A DNA stretch of 64,000 nt from positions 78,987-142,986 of the forward strand of contig DF237017.1 in NCBI GenBank assembly GCA_000708835.1, written 5' to 3'. The number at the start of each line of letters is the position of its first letter. Within the stretch, counting starts at the first letter, position 1. Shown here in pieces: positions 33,401-43,607 of the stretch. This DNA is from Klebsormidium nitens (taxonomy: Eukaryota > Streptophyta > Klebsormidiophyceae > Klebsormidiales > Klebsormidiaceae). The position numbers and the translations under genes are program-made. The notes under the pieces are model-generated. The model saw nothing but the letters and a program-made list of their open reading frames with translations, made no database searches and was not told the DNA's origin.

Positions 33401-35644
33401 CCCGGAGGTATATTTCGCCGGCTCCCCTTGACTTCCGTCTTCTCAGCTTCTTTATCGACCCGTCGCTTGTCCAGTCGGTCATGCTTCTTCATGATGAGTG
33501 CCTCGAAATACTGATTCTGTTGTTGAAAGAGATCCAAGCTCTCAGAAGCGTCGGCTCCTGCCTTTTCCCCGAAGGTAATTTCCTAAGAGGTGAACCGAAA
33601 TACGTTTTATCCTGGCTCTCTCCTGACCGACCAAATTCTTCCTGATGCACATTCAACCGTTCCTCAGATGGTCAAACCTTTGCTTGCTTCGCAGAATCGT
33701 CATCGCTATTGGCATCAAACACCGCTTTTTCCTTTGCAGGCAACGAGCCGGTTTGAAGCGATCCACCCGCTGATCAAGGAGCTTGCATTAACGGGGGCCA
33801 GCAAGTCGATGAAGCCGGTCGCGGCCGCGCTGCTTCCGCTCAGCGTGGCAGAAGCGTCAGCAGACGGTAGGCGGTTGAAGCAGACGGGTTACTCTCCCTT
33901 TTGCAAGACGCTTTGGTCTGAGTGTGTCATGTGGCTGCTCTACTGAAACTTTGTGTCGCTTCTCGTTCCGTCTCATTTGGGAGGAACTTCTTACACAGAT
34001 TTGTCGACTTCGTACAGTAGAGACTTTCAAGCGAGAAAGTACCGGTCTCGGAACCGAAGAGCATGGCTTCATGGGGAAGCTGGCGTTAAAGATGGTTAAG
34101 GAGTATTCTTCGAACACTTGCCCATACGAGCCGACAGTTTACGAAGTCCCTTGCGAAATCGGTTTGCGAACATGTCCCTCAATACCACTTATATTCGCTT
34201 TGAACCTGCCGGCTAGATCATGCCTTTGTCGAGACCCGTAATTTGAGATATGTATCTTTTGGAAATTCGCCCGCCTGTTGCGTTGGGCCCGATTGTTTCC
34301 AAGATTCAGAAAGAAGGTTTCTGTTGGATCCTCATTCACCATCTCAACCTTTCAAGTCAATTCTGGAAGGGACTGGGGCCTGTCCTGTAAATCCTGACAA
34401 CCTGTTTTCCCCTCCGGGCGGATAACCGTGCCTAAAACACAAGACACGCGTGCGGAGCGTGTCCCAGAACGTGGAGCGCATTACCTGCACATAATCAGGC
34501 CTGTTAAGCCCTTTCTTTTAACCCTTCGTTGTTAAAATGGCAGTTGACCCATGCTTAGCGACTTTTTTGTGTTGAGCCTGTCCCAGAAAGTCGGAGTGCT
34601 TCACCTGCAGAGAATTCGGCCTGTGATCAGCATTCCTATAACGGTCTCTTCTCAACCTGCAGATAACCCGCGCCTTTCACGCGAGGCGGGCGACCTGTTT
34701 GTGTGGAGCCTGTCCCAGAACGTGGAGTGCTTCAAGCAGTGGGAGAAGCTGCACCTGCCGCACATCCAAGCCAGCTCCCGCCTGCTGGCCCACATCCTCC
34801 ACCAGTGGCCACGTTTCCAGTCCCAGCTCCCGGCGCTCGAGCTTTCGAAGACGCTCAAAGTCCTGCACGAAAAGGTGGGCGCCCATTGTATCGAGTTGGT
34901 CCTGGCCTCTCGTGGGTGGGTTTTTGAATGTACTGTACTGGAGATCGGTATGCGCTGGAACATTGACACTGATAAGAGAGAGGGGTGGTGCACTAGGGAG
35001 TTAGGCCGCTTCTCGTTCTGTCCTTTTCCTGTGCGATAGTATCATCTGTGCGGGGGTTCCAACTGCCATACAAATGACCTCGATCTGTGCTGCTTTGGTG
35101 GGCGCGCTCGGTAACCACGGTGAGAAAGCGGGAAGTTTTAGTCCTTCACAGTGGGCTTTCCCACATTGAGGTACCTATGGATCCAAGAATTACAACAAAC
35201 AACGAACAACGAACAACGAACAACGAACAACGAACAACGAACAACAAACAACAAACAACAAATAACAAACAACAAACTGTCTTTTGTCCGGTTTCTCATC
35301 GTGGCAATCAGCCCCGGCTCGCACTCTGACACCTTTTATGATTGCTGACACTGCAATTCGCTTCGTTGCAGCACAAAGCTGTGCTTGACGGCAACTTCTC
35401 GGGGACCGTTGCCACCACCGAATCGGAACAGACGGACGTGCTGACGGCCACTCGGGCTGCGGAGGCGCATGTGCGGGCGCTGGGCCGGAAGCTCGCACGC
35501 TTCCCGACGTGCTTCACTTTCGTGGCCTTGACCGTGGTCACCGTGGGGGTTCTTTTGGCTTACCTTCCCATCGTGGAGACAGTTGACAAGTTAGACATGG
35601 ACAGCTTGAGGGCGGAGTTTGAGAAAATCAAGTTCTTCAACTAG
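30463..35644 (+). CDS. TMEM214: TMEM214-like membrane protein (9 exons)
   Basis: Exons: 30463-30879, 31266-31403, 31700-31879, 32187-32324, 32739-32857, 33097-33238, 33740-33866, 34663-34874, 35372-35644; 581 residues, phase-consistent. The N-terminus has a Trp-containing segment (HAWQQVTDKKAKRRQEAKEK) followed by charged, Lys-rich sequence. Residues such as SNLEIQLMRCADYFARAF and SFQWHNIL match the plant relatives of TMEM214, an ER membrane protein linked in animals to caspase-4 recruitment during ER stress. Hydrophobic segments are VGILIVLAILL near residue 250 and FTFVALTVVTVGVLLAYLP near residues 539-557, close to the C-terminus. Intron 1 begins with GC (TCG before GCAAGT at 30880); reading through instead gives an early stop at 30889-30891. 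The role in plants is not established. Confidence 0.85.
34419..34680 (+). repeat. Triplicated intron end plus exon 8 start in the TMEM214-like gene
   Basis: Two diverged copies lie at about 34419-34505 and 34546-34640, just upstream of the functional exon 8 at 34663. Shared landmarks are GATAACC/TTGACC at the exon start, GAGCSTGTCCCAGAA in all three, and, after each, a CCTGCA...TCAGG/TTCGGCCTGT intron segment. In the two relics the reading frame is broken by stops or indels. Confidence 0.88.
35192..35277. repeat. AACAACG/AACAAAC microsatellite
   Basis: A run of ACAACGA units passes into ACAACAA units, about 86 bases, in the last intron of the TMEM214-like gene. It shows interrupted 7-base periodicity and ends 94 bases before the exon 9 acceptor. 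Confidence 0.92.
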
Positions 35645-36127
35645 CTTTTCATCTTACATCGTGACAGTGCACAGCACAACGAGATTCAAGAGAGAGGAAG
35701 CCGGACTCTGTACGAGCCATGTTTTCTGGGCTATCGGTAGAGTTTCAAACTGGGGAGAGATACTAGGCTTGCATCTAGATGCTCAGAAAAACGTCATAGC
35801 CAATTGAACTGACGCCTTTCTGGCCTGATGTGTGTGCCGTAATCACGCTGCTGACTCAAGATGTGTGTAAGTTGGCTTGGTCGGATCGACTTTGTGCATC
35901 TGTGTTTCTACTGGTGGGCTTGGACCGGATATAAAGGAACGGACCCAGATCCATTGCACACAAAAAGTGGCGCAGGCTTCAAGCAAGGCGGCAACGCCTT
36001 TCATTCATTCATGCCAGCAATCTGATGGTCGTTTCTTTGCCGGGCAGCCCGGCCACTGTGCCGCGCCAGCCTTTGGTAGGGAGGACGTCAACGTCGCATG
36101 TTACCTGCTTCATGCACACGATTGATT

Positions 36128-36161
36128 GTAGGACGTGCACTTAAGTAGGACGTGCACTTAA
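36128..36161. repeat. 17-bp perfect tandem duplication
   Basis: GTAGGACGTGCACTTAA occurs twice back to back, directly left of the long hairpin, in the convergent spacer. Confidence 0.9.
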
Positions 36162-36185
36162 AACTTCTACTATAAGCTACTGTAC

Positions 36186-36255
36186 CTAGCTTGACCATGC
36201 GGGGCCCCATATGATCCGATTTGAAAATTCATATGGGGCCCCGCAGTCAAGCTAG
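36186..36255. repeat. Long near-perfect inverted repeat (hairpin)
   Basis: The left arm 36186-36214 starts CTAGCTTGACCATGCGGGG. The right arm 36229-36255 is its reverse complement except for a 2-base deletion. Both arms include GGGGCCCC. The loop is about 14 bases, A/T-rich. The size fits a foldback element or a small-RNA precursor; neither is proven. Confidence 0.85.
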
Positions 36256-37051
36256 CTAGCTAGATCCTTGTCAATCATGTGTTTCGAGGTTAAAGAAGCT
36301 GGACTCAAATTGTCACCTTCGAATTGTACGTCCCGCTTATAAAAGCGGCCGCGGACGAATCTGCCATTCGAATTGAAACGCGTTTTAATTAAGAGTACAC
36401 TTATACATGATATCATGTGTGTATCTGTGACAGGCAGCGCAGCAATTATACATGACATAGTACTGCAAGGCGCGCGCGTCCACGGTCGATCGGAGGTCAA
36501 TGTAATTTTCTGTGCATGGCCGCCGCATGCAGGTCTCGTTCACGTAGTGACCATGATTATGACTATAATCGCGATTCTTATAGAGAGCAACCAGGGTAAA
36601 AGCAATCGTAGCATGCAATACTGACACATTCCATTCAAAGCTTGAGGCCCTAAACCTTCATGGATTTACAAAGACATTGAGTTGACCTGAAGTCATAACA
36701 TCAAATACCGATAACTTTTCGAGGCCAGTGTTGCGGTGCGACAAGGTTGGGAGGCATCGAGTCTTTTGACTAATAAACAGGCTTTCGAGCCTACTGAGGT
36801 TCTGGAATTCGTTCTTGAGCATTCGCTGTATACACGTTGAAAGCACAAAACAAGTGGGACAGGTAAGAAAACAACGATTGCTTCTTATTCAAGGACAGTT
36901 GCGTATCAATGCTGTGCACCATACACCAGGAACGCCTTTAGTGGCTGTGCATCACCTCTCAAGCTTGCAGTATGTACCACGGGCTACTTGAGATTGCTAT
37001 ATGAGTAAGTACAAGCGGCTTTTCCAATGCAGCACCGGGTTGGCTATCTTG

Positions 37052-40000
37052 TTAAACATCAAGCAGAAGCCTGCGGGGATCTTCAACGATGTCTTTGACG
37101 TTTCGCAGGAACAGGACTGCCTCCCTTCCGTCGATCAGGCGGTGGTCGTACGTCAGAGCGACGTACATCATCGGCCGTGGCTTGATGTCCGCCCCGACGA
37201 CCATTGGGCGCTTTTGGATGGAGTGCATGCCGAGGATGGCGGACTGCACAGAAAGACCGTCCGCTGTTACTAGTGGTAAAGTGTTCCGATCTAGTTAGTG
37301 ACATGTCCTTCTACCGACGTGTTCACTAGGGAAGACATGACGAGGAAATTAAGTTTGACAGTTCCGTGTACGACAATTTTAAAAACGAGCCCAATTGTGT
37401 TTGTCAGCACAATTGCCATTTCTGCATCACGCTATCACTTACTGCATTCGAGAAGCAGATTCTTCGAGCTGGACCTTGCATGAATGGCCCCACATGAAGA
37501 CAGCCACATCGAGGTTCCGCATGCTCAGCACATATGCACAAATATGCGAGGCAGCGTAATCAGCTTTGTCTTGAAAATCGGTCACTCGGTTCTCTGACAG
37601 TGCAAACAACGGGTGCCATCCAAGTTGCTGAAACTTCGGACGCAAGCTCACCTGGGGAGGGTTGACGATGGGCGTGCTCAGCAGACTGCCGTAGACGCCC
37701 CCGTTGGAGATGGTGAACGTTCCGCCCGCCATCTCGTCGATAGAGAGCGTTCCGCTGCGCGCCTTCTCCCCAAGCTCGTTGATCTTCTTCTCGATGTCGG
37801 CAAAGCCCAGCTTCTCAGCGTCACGCAGAACCGGGACGACAAGGCCCTGGGCAAACCAACGCACTTTTTCAGGTGCACACTATATCTGACTTAATCAACT
37901 GTAAGACGAGGCCCTGTGGAAGCAAACAGGGTTCGGACCATCGGCTCAGTCAACCATACCGTGGAGTAGTACAGGAGAAACAAAGCCCTATGGATGCATG
38001 TCTCGTCCGGTATCTGCATTTGTACCGCCTTTAATTCAGGGCGATTTGAACCACTCCCTGTGCGATTCATCGAGATACCCCGGGAAAATTAGGCGAAAGC
38101 TGTACAATCGCGGCAGGGACGGCTGGCGACACAACGACTGAAAAGCTTCGTCCAGATTGCGGCAGAGGGTCCGGCCCAAACCCAGCTTTGCCGGGCAATC
38201 AAGAAGATGAGCAGATGAGGACGGTCCACAATATAGTTTTCAGCAAGTATACCTTGATGTATTCGAACGGTGTCGAGTTTCTGAGGTAGGGTCTAACCAC
38301 GACAATGGGTGGGAAAGGACACGGAGGCGCACAAAACAAAAGAGGGCAGCGTACGTCAAATGTTCAGGCACAGTGCCTATGACAGATGGCCACGTGGCAG
38401 ATAGAGACCGCGGTGCGGATGACGAAATGCATAACGTGACGCACCTTGGGCGTGCCCACGGCTATGCTGACGTCGACATAGTCTCTGTAGATGATGTCAT
38501 CACCGTCGATGACTGCGTTCACAACCGGCGCCTTTTTTAGGGACTCCGCAGCAGCCTGTATAAGACAAGTATGTGGTGTCCAATCCGATGTCTGCCGCGC
38601 AAGATCTTCGATCCCACAGTTTGATTCGGGCCTAAATGGCATGGTCAACTCGTAAACGACTGCCTCCGGGAGTTACAATCTTTTTGCGAGACGAAAGTCG
38701 CAACGTCAGTTCGACGTGACCTCTATTCATTAGCCTGATCTGTCGCCAGAACCAGCAGGACGGAACCAGCAGAACGGAACCAGCAGAACGAATTAACGTA
38801 CCACCAGATGCTTCCTGGCGGGTTTCTGAGAAAGCTCTTGATTCGTGTCGGAGATAGGCAGACAGAAAGCGGCGCGCACCTTGACAAAGCCAGACATGAA
38901 GCCCAGCTTGACCCCGTGCTTCTCCAGAAAGGCGTCCTTGAAGTCGCTTCGCAGCTGCATGATGTTGGTCCTGCGAACACGGAGGGGGAGCTGACGTCAG
39001 GGTGACATCATCCGCAGGTTGTTGCTCGTTTGATTTTGAGAACGACTTTCCACCTTAATTAGCAATTAGTTTACACACGCACGTCCCCTAGAAGATATCA
39101 GGTTCTGCGAATCGAGAACATCGAGAACCAGCTAGCGCATCGTGCAAAGTTGTGTACACTACGGATAGGCCCTTACGCATGCCAAGGACCGTATTTTGGG
39201 CAGACATCCCTTCGACTGGCAAGATAACAACGTGGCTCACATGTCGATCTCGTTAAAGGTGGTCAGTAGGGCGAACGTGTTCTGGGAGTCCTTGAGTCGG
39301 GTCGCAACCCGTTTCCGCAGCCGCGTCATTGGAACCTGAACCAGTCGAATTGTCATGTTTTGAGTTTAAAAACCTTACATTACCACCCGCTGGAAGTCTT
39401 CGTCGGGCTACTCTAAGGTCTTAGTTGCTGGAGAAAACCAACGGGCGAGCATGCATGAAAGCCTAGGTTTCCGAAGCCAGTCCAGATCTCGCGAGGAGTC
39501 CGTCTTGCAAAGGTCGTGAGGTAATCAAGCACCCCCAACTTCTACGAGCTTAGAAAAGGAACACGCCAGTACGAAGTCAGCAACCTTCTACCGTCCAACT
39601 TGAAGCAAGCACCTTTGACTCGCCGACATCCTTCTTTTTTACGAACAATATCTGGAAATATGGAACGACCTCACTCACTCTGCGCTCCCGATCCTTTGGC
39701 ACCAGCTGCGGCGTGTCCTGCGGCGCGGCTGGTTTCGGGGGCGGGGGGCTGGCCGGCTTCGGAGGGGGCGGCGGCGCAGCCTTCTCCTGCTTAGGTGGGG
39801 GCGCCGCCTTCTTCTCTTCCTTGGGGGGGGGTGCTTCTGCCTTGGGCTCCTCAGATTTGGGCTCTTCTGCCTTTGGAGCCGCATCCGTTTTGGGGGGAGC
39901 CTCTCCTTTGCTGAGAGTGGCCACCACCGTACCCGGGGTGACTGTGTCGCCCTCCTTGACTTTGATGGCGGTGATGGTGCCAGCCTCGGGAGTGCGGACG

Positions 40001-42489
40001 TCGATCGTCACCTGAGGGACGGGGAGGTGTTCGGTTTGCCAGCGTCATTTGAAATCCTTGACTTTGATGCTTGTGATATTGCCGGCCTCGGGGGTGCGGA
40101 CGTCGATCGCCACCTGAGGGCTTGCTAGCGTTCTTTGAGACCCATTGCTGAGTTTCATATTAAGTCGAGGGAGTTGGTCATAGGATGGAATGAGCAATTT
40201 GCAGTGGTTGCACGAATGACATATCGTTAAGGCCCTGGGAACCACAGAAGCTGCCTTTGAAAGCAGTATCCTGTTGATCCGAAACGTGGCTCTCTTAAAA
40301 GGCGACTTGAAAAGGGGTCACGTAACGAATTCGAGGGAACCCAGTCAAGCTCAATACGCATCCGTGTGCAGCTGCCTGCACTGCTCAGGCTTGATCCGTT
40401 AAGCGTGTCCTATTCTCCTTTCTTGTTGAAACACACGAGTCATCAGATTATCCTTCCTGCCAGTCTAAGCAATCAAACTGATTATTGCGTCATTGTCTCT
40501 GCAAGACACCACAACCTGCACTGCCTCCCGCAGTCTCTTGTTTACCGTCCCTGTCCACTGTCCTTCTCAAGAGGTGGCTTGATCGACAAATATACACGGA
40601 AGGCGAAATCGAAGCATCCATACTTATCTCGCAAGGGGCTTCGAGCAACTTACCTTGTCGGTCTCGATTTGTGCAATGACCTCATCAGCCTCCACATGGT
40701 CACCTTCGCCTGCAGTCCCGCACAGTCAAAGTTAGAGCAGCTGCTCGATGAGATCAGATTGACAGATGTGGCACAGTACATAGCTGCGTACAGATGAAAA
40801 ATACTCTTGCCTTAAGGCAGGTTGACATGTGTACAGTACAGAAACTGATCAAAGAGGGACACCAAGCTAATTCTCGACTAGCAGATTAGACGGCAGAATC
40901 GACATGGAAAGACCGACTCAGTACTTTTCAATATGCACATTGACTGAAGGTAACCAACCGCTTGTGTCTGAATTGTACTTGCATTGGCATCTGGGTCTTA
41001 CTTTTCAGAATTGCAGCCAACGAGCCGTCCGTGATTGACTCTCCCATGGACGGAACAACCGCTGTAAAATCGCCGTCTGCAAAGCCACGGCTCCAAACTG
41101 CCTGCCAGGGGACGGTGCGACCGAGTTCCCACCTGCATGGTCAGACTTTGAAGTCTGGTCTGGCTCCATAACTCTTGTAACTCAGGTTACAAACATGACA
41201 AAGTTCATGCTTTCACGCTATCTATTCCAGCAAGGCAGACAAAACTTTTCGTGCTTGAATTGTCAAGAAGGTAAGGGCCGTTATGGTGGCCAAAGTGATG
41301 CAGTAGAGAAGCGGCTTCTTGACCTTGAGTGGACATGACCCTTCTTGGGTGGCTGTAATGCACACTCAATCTTCAGTGGAATGTGAACACTCTAATCGCC
41401 ATCATGTCAACCTCAGTTTGTTCCTATGCTTGGTGAGGGTAGGAACTTACCTTGACCTTGACAAACCTGACAAACCTGCAAGGGCCCAGAAGTAGCAAGT
41501 AAGATCAGAGCTGAAACAACCATAGTTTCAATTAACAGCACAATGGCTTTGAATCATGTACCGCCTTCCTGCACATGGTCAAAATCAGTGTCCCGATTGC
41601 AGCATTGAAGACGAAAAAGGAAACTTGGCTCCTTCCTTGGGGCAGCGCGAAACTTCAGTTGCACAGACGCAGCGTCACATTGTCGATACAGGGTCACCTT
41701 GTAATAGGCAGCAACATATTGCTTTAAGGTCTGTGGCAGGGACTGAACTTCTTACCATGATGCGAGCCTGCTGCAGTGCTGATGTCACGGAGCAATAGCA
41801 ACGGCCCAGCAGCGGCGGGTTGTATCTGCACAAGGTATTGGAGATCCTCAATGATGATCACCGGAGGGAATTTATGGAAATTGCATGTTTGCAGTTCTGA
41901 TCAGTGCTTCAAAATTGTGCACATTCGTCTACAACACAGGCTTAAGAAATGGAGTCTGGAAACCTTGCGCATTCATTGATAGTCTCTAATTTTGGCAAAT
42001 TCTTTCATGAAATTCCCACTTGTTCCAAAGGTGCAGAGTTGTATATTGTGCCAATTTCACACAACTCTTTCTCTGCACGTGCACCTGCCCTTTTGGATAT
42101 GTTCATGTGGAACAGAAGAGAGCTTTTGCAAAGAACACGGAGCACTATTCGAACGGAATTGTTTTGAAAATTATCACAGAGAGGAACTTGTCTTTATGGA
42201 TCACATTTCCTGCACCAATTGCTCATCTCTTCAACGACAGGACTTCTCCCCAACTCTTATCAAAGGTGGGAGATTGCTCATGATCCGATAAATGCAAGTG
42301 ACAATTAAAGGCAATATTAATCAAAAGCTGATCCATCCCTTGACAACATGACTTGCAACGAAAACCCATGGCCGCATGCATGTTGCTCACCAGCTCCGCT
42401 GATCGTCCATTGAGCAGTTGGCCGGACCGTCGCTGCGCCACTCTTGCGACGTGGCGTGTGATCCCTCCAACCAGTTTCGAAGCTCCCAT
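37052..42489 (-). CDS. DLST: Mitochondrial dihydrolipoyllysine succinyltransferase, E2 of 2-oxoglutarate dehydrogenase (9 exons)
   Basis: Exons 5' to 3': 42489-42357, 41076-41002, 40709-40654, 40011-39679, 39335-39241, 38970-38880, 38555-38445, 37846-37652, 37243-37052; 426 residues, fully in phase. Exon 1 encodes an Arg/Ser-rich presequence ([21 protein letters not shown]) fit for mitochondrial import. The lipoyl domain starts [13 protein letters not shown]; the lipoylated residue is Lys88 in IETDKVTIDV. A Pro/Lys/Ala-rich linker follows. There is no clear E3-binding domain, as in other E2o proteins. The catalytic acyltransferase core includes [52 protein letters not shown] and the active-site HRLIDG (His397, Asp401). 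The enzyme transfers succinyl groups to CoA in the TCA cycle. Intron 1 begins with GC (GCAAGT). A relic of the exon 4 start lies upstream of that exon. Confidence 0.95.
40024..40125 (-). repeat. Relic copy of intron end plus exon 4 start in the succinyltransferase gene
   Basis: On the minus strand, a second acceptor CCTCAG is followed by [18 protein letters not shown], close to the true [19 protein letters not shown]. The copy runs into a stop after about 22 codons. Flanking intron bases (TTTGCCAGCG versus TTGCTAGCG) are repeated too, showing a tandem duplication of about 105 bases. Confidence 0.9.
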
Positions 42490-42732
42490 TGTGCCAAGCA
42501 ATCAAGCAAGAGAGAGAACCTGCATCCAGCTTTCTGGAGCTCCAATCCAATCCTGTTCGCCCCTGAGCGTCAGCCTTCAGGCTTCAACTTCAAGCACAAA
42601 TCAGCCCACTCAGGAATCGAGTCAGACTGCTCAAGAACTTGAAGTTGAAGTTGGAAATTGGAAATTCTCGAGCTTGAGAGATATTAACAAATTTTATATA
42701 TTTGCTTCTTGCTGCCAAAAGAATCGTCACCT

Positions 42733-42805
42733 GCCGCAATAGCTCAGCTGGGAGAGCGTAAGACTGAAGATCTTAAGGTCCGGCGTTCGATCCGCCGTTG
42801 CGGCA
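42733..42805 (+). tRNA. tRNA-Phe (GAA), nuclear type, intronless
   Basis: A 73-base cloverleaf. Acceptor GCCGCAA pairs with TTGCGGC and is followed by discriminator A. The D-arm is GCTC...GAGC with the A-box-like TAGCTCAGCTGGG. Anticodon stem TAAGA/TCTTA encloses CTGAAGA, so the anticodon is GAA. The T-arm CGGCG-TTCGATC-CGCCG contains the B box. CCA is not encoded, as usual for nuclear genes. The gene sits 244 bases upstream of the succinyltransferase start, on the opposite strand. Confidence 0.96.
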
Positions 42806-42830
42806 GCGTTTGAAAGTTGTTCCCTGCTTC

Positions 42831-42835
42831 TTTTT
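42831..42835 (+). terminator. RNA polymerase III terminator of tRNA-Phe
   Basis: A TTTTT run 25 bases after the tRNA 3' end, the usual Pol III stop signal. Confidence 0.6.
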
Positions 42836-43607
42836 GGCCTTCTTTCATCGTTATTTCGGTGATGAGCCGTTGAGCTAGGAGCTGCTAGGTCACAGATGAG
42901 CCCTCGCTTGATATTTGATCTACCACGCCAATTTTTTGATACATCCGTTGCTATGCATGTTCGATCGCTGGACCTGCCAATCTCAACCGAGACTTAGCAA
43001 ACTTAGCAAACTTGTTTTAACATGTGCGCGCGTCTGCCGTGCACACGTTGGGCTCCTGGCAACATTACATGCTCGATCGAAGTATGCAACCAACAGCTTG
43101 GGCAAGATCCGAAACTTCCGCCAAACTATATGCACAATTGCATCGATTTGCAACAGTCACCAAAGACAATCAACATTCTGAGTGTCGACCTATTCAAGTT
43201 TGGCGTACAAATCCAGTAGCACGATCATATGATCTATACGTGATGGTCATACACTGAAACTTTGACGATCTGGCATATAGAGCGCGCTCTAAGCTCGCCA
43301 GCAAAGAAACTACATAGGATGGGAGCAACGCTTACATGCCATACGTGTGCACACCAATGATCCATACGTTAAATGACCTTGAGCCACTATAAAAGGTTGA
43401 TCGGACATGCTTGGTAGAGCACGGTGCCAAGCCAGCGAAAGACCAGCATGTGCAGTTCCCAAGTTCTGCAAGCTTTGAACTTTGTTACAGAGTTATAGTC
43501 GACAATCAACGTGTCAATGTGTGGCCATTCGAAAGCGTGTACAATGCCTGACCCACCGCCTGCGGAACTGGACATGTTTCTCCTAACTATAGAACGTTGT
43601 CAAGCAC
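42836..43607. other. Spacer between tRNA-Phe and the SHPRH 3' end
   Basis: About 0.8 kb with no supported gene. It is moderately CATG-rich (about six between 42950 and 43450), including GCGCGCG near 43025. TATAAAAGG at 43388 looks like a TATA box on the plus strand, but no convincing frame follows it. Confidence 0.45.

Larger units (their letters stand above)
35645..37051. other. Convergent spacer with CATG-rich tract
   Basis: This spacer lies between the stop codons of the TMEM214-like gene (+) and the succinyltransferase gene (-). From about 36180 to 36620 I count 9 CATG, against 1.7 expected. It holds a 17-bp tandem duplication (36128-36161) and a long hairpin (36186-36255). No gene is supported. 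Confidence 0.6.

Noticed and set aside
42020-42170. Plus-strand frame with CxxC...CSCG resembling the LSD1-like finger of the first gene, including GAGCACTATTCGAACGG versus GAGCATTATTCTAATGG
   Set aside because: It lies in DLST intron 1, has no start or splice partners, and the matching stretch in the first gene is intronic; the similarity is too short to exclude chance.
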